Shown: positions 1 through 6,090 of the stretch, in pieces
Position numbering within the stretch: position 1 is the stretch's first letter
How the letters are laid out: every line of letters starts with the position of its first letter
NCBI GenBank assembly: GCA_902591645.1
Contig: CACJBM010000072.1
Location: forward strand, 1-8,828
Length of the DNA stretch: 8,828 nt
Source: an uncultured Verrucomicrobiota bacterium
GTDB lineage: Bacteria > Verrucomicrobiota > Verrucomicrobiae > Verrucomicrobiales > DEV007
Reading direction: 5' to 3'
Translations under genes and position numbers: made by a program
The notes under the pieces: model-generated
Seen by the model: the letters and a program-made list of their open reading frames with translations, nothing else
Told to the model about the DNA's origin: nothing
The model's database searches: none

Positions 1-2
1 GT

Positions 3-974
3 CCATTCTGGTTGGACTGGAAAAAGGAATCGGGTTGGGACCCTAGGGAAGAAGTTCAATCCTTCGATGATATTCATAAGTTTGATCATTTTCAGGACGA
101 ATGGCTGAGGGATGAAAAGAATGAAAGGTTTGTACCAAAGGGAATGGATGGCAGGCCATTTAATGTTTTTGAGACTGGAGGGACAACGGGTTTGCCTAAG
201 CAGAGAGTCGGTTGGGATGATTATAAGCATGACTATGAGATGTTCTCTGAAACGCTATCTGATGAGCATTTCCCTAGGGGTGCAAATTGGATCATGATAG
301 GGCCCACTGGGCCTAGAAGATTGAGATTAGCAGTTGAGCACCTTGCTCAGCACAGGGGAGGTAGCTGTTATCATGTTGACCTCGACCCTCGGTGGGTCAA
401 AAAACTAATTGTCCGCAAACAGATCGATGAGGTCGAGAGGTACCAGAAGCATGTCATTGATCAGGCAGTTGAAATTATTAAGCACCGTGACATTGGATGC
501 ATGTTCACGACTCCAAAGCTACTCGAATCAATTGGTGAAAGAATATCAGTTCCAGGTTCTGGAATTAAGGGTGTCTTTTGTGGCGGCACGACTATGACTC
601 CACAGTCTGTCCGGTTCTGGGTAGAGGAAGTTCTCGAAGGAAAGACTCATTTGGTCCCCACTTATGGTAATACGCTGATGGGCCTTGCCGTTAGTCGTCC
701 ATTAGATAAAACGTACAGCGTGACCTATTACGCGCCACAACCCAGGGCAGTTCTACGTGTCGTTGACCCTAAGGATACGGCCACGACGATGCCTTATGGG
801 GAATTTGGGCGAGTAGAATTAACGACTCTCACTAAAGAGTTTTTCATGCCTCGTTTTCTAGAACGTGATGAGGCAATTAGGAGAGAGCCAATTGATAAAT
901 ACCCATGGGACGGGGTCGGTGACGTTAGGCCTTTCGGAGCCATGGAAAAGAAGGTCGTCGAAGGAGTTTACTAG
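3..974 (+). CDS. EhpF-like stand-alone adenylating enzyme (ANL superfamily), 5' end missing
   Basis: The reading frame is open to the left edge, so the true start lies upstream; residues here are numbered from the TTG codon at 12. The ATP-binding P-loop of acyl-adenylating enzymes is visible as TGGTTGLPK (55-63), followed by YGNT (218-221) and a late DGVGDVRP segment (300-307) where the family places its ribose-binding Asp. The protein stops at EGVY, right after this point, so it has no C-terminal ANL swivel domain. That matches EhpF of Pantoea agglomerans (about 41 kDa), described as an ANL enzyme lacking this domain and proposed to pass an acyl-adenylate to the reductase EhpG. About 40-50 N-terminal residues should be missing. 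By inference it activates a carboxylic acid as acyl-AMP in the cytoplasm for the reductase encoded 11 bases downstream. LuxE-like acyl-protein synthetases are a more distant alternative. The family call is firm; the substrate is unknown. Confidence 0.85.
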   Translation, partial: PFWLDWKKESGWDPREEVQSFDDIHKFDHFQDEWLRDEKNERFVPKGMDGRPFNVFETGGTTGLPKQRVGWDDYKHDYEMFSETLSDEHFPRGANWIMIGPTGPRRLRLAVEHLAQHRGGSCYHVDLDPRWVKKLIVRKQIDEVERYQKHVIDQAVEIIKHRDIGCMFTTPKLLESIGERISVPGSGIKGVFCGGTTMTPQSVRFWVEEVLEGKTHLVPTYGNTLMGLAVSRPLDKTYSVTYYAPQPRAVLRVVDPKDTATTMPYGEFGRVELTTLTKEFFMPRFLERDEAIRREPIDKYPWDGVGDVRPFGAMEKKVVEGVY

Positions 975-985
975 AAATTTTATCC

Positions 986-2416
986 ATGTTGCCGACCGTT
1001 CCATTATTGCGCCAAGGTCAATTGTACCGGAGCCTCGATGTTCAGGACATTTGTCCTGTCCAGGGTGGGGATCCTGTGGCCAGAATAACTATGGCCAATT
1101 CCGGTCTAATTAAGAGGGACCTTTTGGATCTTAAGTCCGGGCGCAAAGCCTTACAAAAATTCACGACGCAGGAACTTCTCGATATAACGCTTAAGGCAGG
1201 GGACATCTTCCTTAATGATGAATTGCCTGTTGGAGATGAGGGAATAATGCAGGGGCCCGAAGAGTATCTGCATGCATTAGCAGCCACTAGTGGCCTTCCT
1301 CATTCTCTCATTCGAATGAATATGGATAGGTTGCATGGTGTCTTTGCGCAGGTCCCTACCATCCTTAAAGGTCTTTCCAGGGGCATGAGCACTGATGTCC
1401 TTGATGTGGCTCATGGTAGTCAGTCCGGGGTGACCGTTTCTTTTGTGCCAACGACCACTGCATTGGGTGTTGTGCTTCCGTCGAACAGTCCGGCCGTCAA
1501 TGCGTTGTGGATACCCTCCATATCGATGAAAACTCCAGTCGTTCTAAAGCCTGGTCGTGAGGAGCCATGGACCCCATGGCGAGTAATACAGTCCTTCATT
1601 AAGGCAGGAGCACCGGCGGAGGCTTTTAGTTTTTACCCTGCCCATCATGACGGTTCATCTGCCATCATAAGAAATTGTAATAGGGTCATGCTTTTTGGAG
1701 GTGATGATACGGTCAAGCAGTATGAAAATGACCCGAGGGTAGAAGTTCATGGTGCCGGAAGATCGAAAATACTCATTGGTGATGATGAGATTGAAAATTG
1801 GAAAGATCATCTCGATCTCATGGTTAGAAGCATTTCAGCTAACTCAGGCAGGTCCTGCATTAATGCTAGTTGCGTCATAGTGCCAAAGTACGCTGACGAA
1901 ATCGCGGACGCGTTAGCCGAAGCTCTGGTTCCCATGAAGGCACTCGCTCAGGACGATGATGAAGCCACTTTGTCAGGATTTGCCAATCCCAAGATGGCCG
2001 AATGGATAAATGGATCCATTGAGGATGGACTCGAAGAGGCTGGAGCCAAAGACATTAGTCTAGAAAAGAGGGGAGGCACTGATCGTTACGTTCAGAGAGA
2101 CGGTATGCATTACATGCTCCCGACTATTATTCGATGCGATTCTATTGATCATCCAATTGGGAACACCGAGTTTCTTTTTCCTTACGCGAGCGTCATTGAA
2201 ATGCCTCAGGAGCAAATGCTTAGTTCTATTGGTAAGTCATTGGCGGTAGCTGCCATTACCAAAGATAAGGATTGGCTCGATGAGTTAATTTTCGCTGACC
2301 ATATTGAACGGTTAAATGTTGGTGCTATGCCAACTAATCATATCGAGTGGGACCAGCCTCACGAAGGTAATCTATTTGAATTCTTATATCGAAGACGATC
2401 CATTCAAGTTGCATGA
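986..2416 (+). CDS. Acyl-CoA/acyl-adenylate reductase of the aldehyde dehydrogenase superfamily (EhpG/LuxC-like)
   Basis: This 476-residue protein has the aldehyde-dehydrogenase fold. It shows the cofactor-domain stretch GVVLPSNSPAVNALW (161-175), a VLKPGREEPW segment (186-195), FGGDD (237-241) and the catalytic cysteine in NSGRSC (Cys291). At the place where hydrolytic ALDHs carry the general-base Glu (ELGGK-like motif) it reads HGAGRSK (255-261). That Glu is also lost in acylating reductases, so the enzyme probably reduces an activated acyl group to aldehyde using NAD(P)H. It starts 11 bases after the adenylating enzyme stops, and its stop overlaps the next start as ATGA. The ATG at 986 is chosen because the N-terminus (PLLRQGQLYRSLDV) already looks like the family's opening. 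No close Shine-Dalgarno is visible; a GGAG lies about 18 bases upstream. Whether the acyl donor is acyl-AMP, acyl-CoA or a carrier thioester cannot be read from sequence. Confidence 0.85.
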   Translation: MLPTVPLLRQGQLYRSLDVQDICPVQGGDPVARITMANSGLIKRDLLDLKSGRKALQKFTTQELLDITLKAGDIFLNDELPVGDEGIMQGPEEYLHALAATSGLPHSLIRMNMDRLHGVFAQVPTILKGLSRGMSTDVLDVAHGSQSGVTVSFVPTTTALGVVLPSNSPAVNALWIPSISMKTPVVLKPGREEPWTPWRVIQSFIKAGAPAEAFSFYPAHHDGSSAIIRNCNRVMLFGGDDTVKQYENDPRVEVHGAGRSKILIGDDEIENWKDHLDLMVRSISANSGRSCINASCVIVPKYADEIADALAEALVPMKALAQDDDEATLSGFANPKMAEWINGSIEDGLEEAGAKDISLEKRGGTDRYVQRDGMHYMLPTIIRCDSIDHPIGNTEFLFPYASVIEMPQEQMLSSIGKSLAVAAITKDKDWLDELIFADHIERLNVGAMPTNHIEWDQPHEGNLFEFLYRRRSIQVA

Positions 2417-3582
2417 GTACTGAAATTAAGGCAGTTGACATTTGTTCGGAGCACTGCCAATCAGCTGAGATTATAGCTTTTGGTGCCTTGACTGAAACTA
2501 AGGTCGACTTTGGTCGAGGCTCAGTTTCGCGTTTGGCTGATCATGTAAAATCGCTTGGTGGAACTAAGGTCCTTCTCGTCACAGATCCAGGAATCGCTGA
2601 GGCCGGGCACATGGAATGGGTCATGATGATTCTCACTAAAGCTGGGATTGATGTTTTATCATACACTGATGTGAGAGAGAATCCTACTACTGAGGATGTT
2701 TCTTCTTGTGTTGATAAGGCGAAGGACCAAGGCATTGATTTAATTGTTGGGCTCGGTGGCGGATCTAGTCTAGACACTGCTAAGGGTTGCAACTTTATAC
2801 TTACTAATGGTGGTAAAATGAAGGATTATTGGGGTTCAGGAAAGGCCGAGAAGGAGATGCTGCCACTCATTGCTATTCCAACGACGGCAGGAACAGGCAG
2901 TGAGTGCCAGAGCTACGCAATAATTGCCGATTCAGACACTCACGTTAAGATGGCATGTGGTGACAAAAAGGCCGCTGCAAGGATTGCCATACTTGATCCT
3001 GAGTTGTCAGTGACGCAGCCAGGTAAAGTGACTTCACATACCGGAATTGACGCACTTTCCCATGCCATCGAAACGTCAGTCACGACTAAGAGGAGTGATG
3101 TCAGTTATCAATATTCAAAGTTAGCATTTAATCTTTTAAATGATTCTTTTGAGACTGTTCTTAAGGATCCCAAAGACATTGAATCTAGGTCAAAGATGAT
3201 TCTTGGCGCTGCTTACGCAGGCACGGCTATCGAGTCAAGTATGCTCGGGGCAGCTCATGCTGCGGCTAATCCCCTGACTGCTCAATTTGGCATCATACAT
3301 GGTGCTGCAGTGGGGGTTATGCTGCCTCATGTGATTCGATACAATTCGGAGGATCCTAATGCTAAATATGTCTATGAGGATTTGTATGATGGTGATTTAT
3401 CGCAGAGAGTTAACGAACTGTTGGATATTGCAGGTATTTCTAGGGAATTGTCTTCATTTGGTGTCGTTCGAGAAAATTTTGAGTCGTTGTCCAAAGATGC
3501 ATCGAGTCAGTGGACTGGGACCTTCAATCCGAGGAATGTCGGAGCTAATGATTTTGCTGATTTGTATGAATCTGCATTTTAG
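2413..3582 (+). CDS. Iron-containing alcohol dehydrogenase (group III)
   Basis: The 389-residue protein has a full-length Fe-ADH fold. It carries the dinucleotide-binding loop GLGGGSSLDTAK (113-124), the IPTTAGTGSE signature (155-164), and the four metal ligands expected from FucO-type enzymes: Asp213 and His217 in GIDALSHAIE, His282 in AAHAAANPL and His296 in IIHGAAVG. All catalytic-site residues I can place are intact, so it should be active. The reaction is NAD(P)H-dependent interconversion of an aldehyde and an alcohol. The start codon overlaps the reductase stop by four bases (ATGA), which indicates translational coupling and supports this start. There is an N-terminal extension of about 20 residues before the usual FG..TETKVDFG opening. 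In context it most likely reduces the aldehyde from the preceding reductase, finishing an acid-to-alcohol route. The reverse, alcohol oxidation, is possible. Substrate unknown. Confidence 0.92.
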   Translation: MSTEIKAVDICSEHCQSAEIIAFGALTETKVDFGRGSVSRLADHVKSLGGTKVLLVTDPGIAEAGHMEWVMMILTKAGIDVLSYTDVRENPTTEDVSSCVDKAKDQGIDLIVGLGGGSSLDTAKGCNFILTNGGKMKDYWGSGKAEKEMLPLIAIPTTAGTGSECQSYAIIADSDTHVKMACGDKKAAARIAILDPELSVTQPGKVTSHTGIDALSHAIETSVTTKRSDVSYQYSKLAFNLLNDSFETVLKDPKDIESRSKMILGAAYAGTAIESSMLGAAHAAANPLTAQFGIIHGAAVGVMLPHVIRYNSEDPNAKYVYEDLYDGDLSQRVNELLDIAGISRELSSFGVVRENFESLSKDASSQWTGTFNPRNVGANDFADLYESAF

Positions 3583-3670
3583 GGGTAATTCGCACTTGTC
3601 ACTTTTATCTAATTACATTAGTTTCCCGGCCCTCATTAGTATCATGAAAATGGTATCTAGTAGGGTGTAA

Positions 3671-3732
<62 letters not shown>

Positions 3733-3743
<11 letters not shown>

Positions 3744-3762
3744 CATCTTACAAATCCCTAAG
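3733..3762 (+). repeat. Left copy of att-like direct repeat (tRNA-Phe 3' end plus flank)
   Basis: Thirty bases spanning the last T-arm and acceptor bases of the tRNA and 19 bases beyond match 4461-4490 at 25 positions in the same orientation. The longest uninterrupted shared run is CACATCTTACAA. A 3' tRNA end duplicated downstream is the classic footprint of site-specific integration, but no integrase is present in the interval. Confidence 0.6.
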
Positions 3763-3771
3763 TTCCTAGCA

Positions 3772-3840
3772 ATGGCTGGTTTTGTCAGAATTAAATCGCC
3801 CCAATGTGCCTTCCATGGTAACTTGCTTGCAATGAGTTAA
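3772..3840 (+). other. Short 22-codon open frame in the tRNA-to-membrane-protein gap
   Basis: An ATG at 3772 opens 22 codons (MAGFVRIKSPQCAFHGNLLA...) ending in TAA at 3838. It is in the same frame as the membrane-protein gene beginning at 3871 and separated from it by this single stop plus ten codons. It could be a leader peptide, the decayed start of a longer gene, or chance. No family resemblance or clear ribosome-binding site is visible. The rest of the gap between the tRNA and 3871 shows no convincing promoter. Confidence 0.15.
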
Positions 3841-3870
3841 CTGGAGAACCAGGAATCTGCCGCGACTAGC

Positions 3871-4086
3871 GTGGGACAAGTGCTAGTTATACTTGGTCTG
3901 TTGCTTGTGTATGGCATGGGCGGTTATTGGTTCGCCATGGAGGTTGTGCGTGATGAGGAATCGCCTTTATGGCTTAAACTGGGCATCCCAGCTATCGTCG
4001 TCGGCTTTACCGTTCTGCTACTCAGTGTAATCCTCCAGCGGATTAAAGCAGCCAAGACCGACAAATATACTAACATCCACGATTAA
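3871..4086 (+). CDS. Small membrane protein with two transmembrane segments
   Basis: I do not recognise a named family. The 71-residue product has two hydrophobic helices (about 4-21 and 37-55). They are joined by a short acidic loop (MEVVRDEESPLW) and followed by a basic, polar tail (QRIKAAKTDKYTNIHD), giving a hairpin in the inner membrane with the tail probably cytoplasmic. The start is uncertain: GTG 3871 is the first usable start after an in-frame TAA at 3838, but GTG 3880 and ATG 3913 are also possible and none has a strong Shine-Dalgarno. A small hairpin CTGG-AGAA-CCAG lies at 3841-3852. Its stop is 8 bases from the YbjQ-family gene, so the two are likely co-transcribed and may act together, the membrane protein perhaps docking the soluble partner. 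That role is inference. Confidence 0.7.
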   Translation: MGQVLVILGLLLVYGMGGYWFAMEVVRDEESPLWLKLGIPAIVVGFTVLLLSVILQRIKAAKTDKYTNIHD

Positions 4087-4094
4087 GAATTGCC

Positions 4095-4430
4095 ATGGCT
4101 GAAAAAGAAATCCTCGTAGTCACTAGTCCTGAAATTCCTGGCCGCAAGGTCGTACGAACACTCGGTCTGGTGAGCGGCAACGCGATCCGCGCACGTCACG
4201 TGGGGAAGGATATTATGGCTGGCCTACGTAACCTTGTCGGAGGTGAGGTGACTGAATATGCCAAGCTCCTGTCCGAGAGCCGTGAGCAGGCGCTCGACCG
4301 CATGAAGGCAAAGGCCGAAATACTCGGGGCCAATGCGGTCATTAGTCAGAAATTCCAAACCTCAGTCATAATGGGTGGAGCCGCAGAGATGATGGCCTAC
4401 GGCACAGCCGTGGTTATCGAGGATGAGTAA
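4095..4430 (+). CDS. YbjQ/UPF0145 family protein (putative heavy-metal-binding domain)
   Basis: The 111-residue protein is full length for the family. Recognisable landmarks are GLVSGN (24-29), DIMAGLRNLVGGE (39-51), the Ser-Arg-x-x-Ala-Leu-x-Arg-Met helix (62-70), LGANAV (78-82 core) and YGTAV (102-106). The family forms pentameric rings and is often annotated as heavy-metal binding, but its biochemical role is not established. There is no signal peptide, so it is cytoplasmic. It follows the small membrane protein after 8 bases without a strong Shine-Dalgarno. Local composition differs from the neighbours: positions 4141-4200 contain 40 G or C in 60, against 28 of 60 at 2041-2100 and 13 of 60 at 4861-4920. 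Together with the flanking tRNA-end repeat this hints at acquisition by transfer. Confidence 0.88.
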   Translation: MAEKEILVVTSPEIPGRKVVRTLGLVSGNAIRARHVGKDIMAGLRNLVGGEVTEYAKLLSESREQALDRMKAKAEILGANAVISQKFQTSVIMGGAAEMMAYGTAVVIEDE

Positions 4431-4460
4431 TACGGACACCTGCGTTTAGTTTTTTATTTC

Positions 4461-4490
4461 GTCACGAGTCACATCTTACAATACTCTAAG
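4461..4490 (+). repeat. Right copy of att-like direct repeat (tRNA-Phe 3' remnant)
   Basis: This copy matches 3733-3762 at 25 of 30 bases. It shares CGAG and CACATCTTACAA and a final CTAAG, and lies 31 bases after the YbjQ gene stop. It carries only the tRNA's terminal bases, so it cannot be a second tRNA. The two copies are offset by 728 bases. Confidence 0.6.
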
Positions 4491-4491
4491 A

Positions 4492-4533
4492 CCACCGAAC
4501 AGATTTCGTGGTTCCCGTTATAATCTTCGGTGG
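4492..4533 (+). promoter_or_regulatory. Promoter with perfect TATAAT inside an inverted repeat
   Basis: A consensus -10 box TATAAT lies at 4519-4524. The matching -35 with a 17-base spacer is the weak CGAACA (4496-4501, 3 of 6). The predicted start of transcription near 4531 would leave a leader of roughly 48 bases before ATG 4579. The -10 is bracketed by an 8-base inverted repeat, CCACCGAA (4492-4499) and TTCGGTGG (4526-4533). A third near-copy, TTCGTGG (4505-4511), could pair with the left arm instead, bulging one C. The arms could be a repressor operator straddling the promoter, or alternative hairpins at the end of the upstream transcript. The short ATTTTG after the right arm is too poor for a confident terminator. 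Confidence 0.5.
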
Positions 4534-4578
4534 ATTTTGTAATTGGTCGGTTAGTTGTGCGGTGTTAGGGTTTTGTAG

Positions 4579-5268
4579 ATGAGATTGCTAACTCTACTGT
4601 TGTTCCTTTGTGCAACTCTTTGCTACGCCCAAGAAAAGGAACCTATTAATCGAACTTGGACGTCAATAGCAGGAACTAAGGTTGATGCAGAACTGGTTTC
4701 TTTCACCGATCGGGAAGTTGTCCTAAAACTGAAGGACGGCAAGACGATCAAATTACGTTTAGATAAACTTGCAGAATATGATCGATATTTTTTAAAGGGT
4801 CTAGAGAAAGCTATTGTTCCTGAAGATGGTATTAAGTTTCATCAACTAGATGATAATTTTTTAGATATAATACAGGGAAAGAAAGGCAATAAAGAATATA
4901 TACACTATTTAAACAAAAAACGTTTTTCAGGCGTCGCTTATAGAATGAGACCTAATCCTGATAGAGACCTATTTACTAAACCGACCGATGAAGCGTATTT
5001 TACTAACGATGTATGGGATGTTATTACATTTAAAAATGGTTTAATCAACGGTGTAAAATCTTTTCGACCAAACGGACAAAAATCATCAGAAGAAATACTC
5101 GACGGTAAAAAAGGTGTGAAAAATGGGCTGTCTATTTCATGGAATGAAAGTGGAAAAATTATTTCAGTTAAAAACTACAAGGATGGAGAAGTGGTAAAGG
5201 GTTCCGTAAAGTTTTGGAACAGCAAAGGCGAACCTGTTGATTCACAAGAAGAAGCTTATAAAAAATAA
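4579..5268 (+). CDS. Secreted SHD1-domain protein with MORN-like (YwqK-type) C-terminal repeats
   Basis: The 229-residue product begins with a signal peptide (hydrophobic core LLTLLLFLCATLCYA, cleavage near residue 17). Residues about 25-73 form an SHD1-like domain: RTWTS..GTKVDAELV, then REVVLKLKDGKTIKLRLDKL and a closing DRYFL. This architecture is common in Planctomycetota and Verrucomicrobiota exported proteins. The C-terminal part has MORN/YwqK-like strands such as FKNGLINGVKSFRPNG (151-166), KNGLSISWNESGK (181-193) and KGSVKFWNSKG (207-217). Function is unknown; SHD1 and MORN-like modules suggest protein-protein or surface binding. The gene is markedly A+T-rich (13 G or C of 60 at 4861-4920). 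It follows its own likely promoter at 4492-4533 and is followed after 3 bases by the LRR lipoprotein, so the two are one operon. The Shine-Dalgarno is weak (TAGGG about 10 bases upstream). Confidence 0.8.
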   Translation: MRLLTLLLFLCATLCYAQEKEPINRTWTSIAGTKVDAELVSFTDREVVLKLKDGKTIKLRLDKLAEYDRYFLKGLEKAIVPEDGIKFHQLDDNFLDIIQGKKGNKEYIHYLNKKRFSGVAYRMRPNPDRDLFTKPTDEAYFTNDVWDVITFKNGLINGVKSFRPNGQKSSEEILDGKKGVKNGLSISWNESGKIISVKNYKDGEVVKGSVKFWNSKGEPVDSQEEAYKK

Positions 5269-5271
5269 CCC

Positions 5272-6000
5272 ATGAACCCCTTACCCTTTATCCTGCTCGC
5301 CATATCACTGCCCCTGCTTCTTGGGGGGTGTGGAGTTGAGGAGCCTGTTGCTAAGGTTAAGCCTGAAGAACCCCTTGCTGAAACTAAGCCTAAAAAAGAA
5401 ACACCCTTAAATTCGTTAAAATATAAGATATCAGAAAATTATGTCACTATCACTGGATATGAGAAGTCGGCACCTGATAAGTTAATTATACCTGCGAGCA
5501 TTGAAGGTAAACCTGTCACTGACATCGGTTGGAGTGGTTTCAAGAATAATGTGAAACTGACCAGCATCACGATCCCTAAAAGTGTCACTAGCATCGGTTA
5601 TGGAGCCTTCGAAAACTGCACCAGCCTAACGAATATCACTATCCCCGATGGTGTCGTCAGGATCAAGTCAGGAACCTTCATAAATTGCACCAACCTGACG
5701 AGCATTACAATCCCTGACAGTGTCACCACTATCATGGATTTTGCCTTCGAAAACTGTACCAGCCTGACGAGCATTACAATCCCTGATAGTGTCAATACCA
5801 TCGAAGATTATGTCTTCAACGGTTGCAAAAGCCTGACCGCAGTTACATTTCTTGGGGATGCTCCTGATGCTCAAGTATCAGGTGAAACTCCAGCTCCAAT
5901 TGATGGTTCCACCCCCACCATCTACCGCAAACCCGAAGCAAAGGGCTGGGGCGATACTTTTGCAGGTAGGCCTGTGAAGTTAATTAGTGAGAAGCCATAA
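5272..6000 (+). CDS. BspA-type leucine-rich-repeat lipoprotein
   Basis: The 242-residue protein has a lipoprotein signal peptide with lipobox LGGC (Cys20), then a Pro/Lys/Glu-rich linker (22-45) suited to spanning away from a membrane. It continues into an LRR_5 (BspA-like) domain. Four exact 23-residue repeats run from 92 to 183, each of the form N-C-T-x-L-T-S-I-T-I-P-x-S-V-x-x-I followed by an aromatic-rich turn, plus a degenerate fifth. A non-repeat tail with KGWGDTFAGRP (224-233) resembles the end of many Verrucomicrobial LRR proteins. It is probably anchored to the outer or inner membrane and binds other surface molecules; the ligand is unknown. It starts 3 bases after the upstream stop, so co-translation with the SHD1 protein is likely. 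Its start region closely resembles that of the lipoprotein at 7630. Confidence 0.88.
   Translation: MNPLPFILLAISLPLLLGGCGVEEPVAKVKPEEPLAETKPKKETPLNSLKYKISENYVTITGYEKSAPDKLIIPASIEGKPVTDIGWSGFKNNVKLTSITIPKSVTSIGYGAFENCTSLTNITIPDGVVRIKSGTFINCTNLTSITIPDSVTTIMDFAFENCTSLTSITIPDSVNTIEDYVFNGCKSLTAVTFLGDAPDAQVSGETPAPIDGSTPTIYRKPEAKGWGDTFAGRPVKLISEKP
5545..5820 (+). repeat. Four tandem 69-bp repeats encoding LRR units
   Basis: The four LRR units are each 69 bases with no indels. Units three (5683-5751) and four (5752-5820) share long identical stretches around 'CTGACGAGCATTACAATC'. This level of DNA identity, beyond what the amino acid pattern needs, suggests recent duplication or gene conversion and a locus able to gain or lose units by slippage. 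Confidence 0.85.
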
Positions 6001-6007
6001 ACCCACA

Positions 6008-6073
6008 ATGAACCCCGCGCGCCTGTTGCGTACTTTTCAATCGGGCTTTAGTTACTTATCCAAAGCAAAGCGG
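6008..6073 (+). other. 21-codon open frame resembling a lipoprotein leader start
   Basis: Just after the LRR gene an ATG at 6008 opens MNPARLLRTFQSGFSYLSKAKR, ending in TAG. Its first bases (ACCCACAATGAACCCC) echo the start regions of the lipoproteins at 5272 and 7630. It may be a leftover leader from a duplicated gene or chance. The rest of the 90-base convergent gap between the LRR gene and the minus-strand gene shows no clear terminator hairpin with a T-tract. Confidence 0.12.
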
Positions 6074-6090
6074 TAGAACTTTTTGACCAT

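Noticed and set aside
960..1000. Frameshift joining the adenylase and reductase into one protein
   Set aside because: The adenylase ends at a family-like EGVY and the reductase has its own plausible start and N-terminus, so two separate genes fit better.
3..2416. LuxE/LuxC bioluminescence genes
   Set aside because: The enzymes share superfamilies with LuxE and LuxC, but no luciferase subunits are visible and the adenylase is closer to EhpF, with a classical ANL P-loop.
4461..4490. A second tRNA gene or tRNA pseudogene
   Set aside because: Only the terminal bases of the tRNA plus flank are present, without D, anticodon or complete T arms, so it is a repeat rather than a tRNA remnant.
4579..5268. 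Antitoxin call for the YwqK-like repeats
   Set aside because: The product has a signal peptide and an SHD1 domain, and no toxin-like gene is adjacent; the family name alone does not make a toxin-antitoxin pair.
5545..5820. CRISPR array
   Set aside because: The 69-base periodicity is coding tandem LRR units with no unique spacers.
5598..5874. Minus-strand open frames in the LRR region
   Set aside because: They are antisense reflections of the tandem repeats, with repetitive, non-family-like translations.
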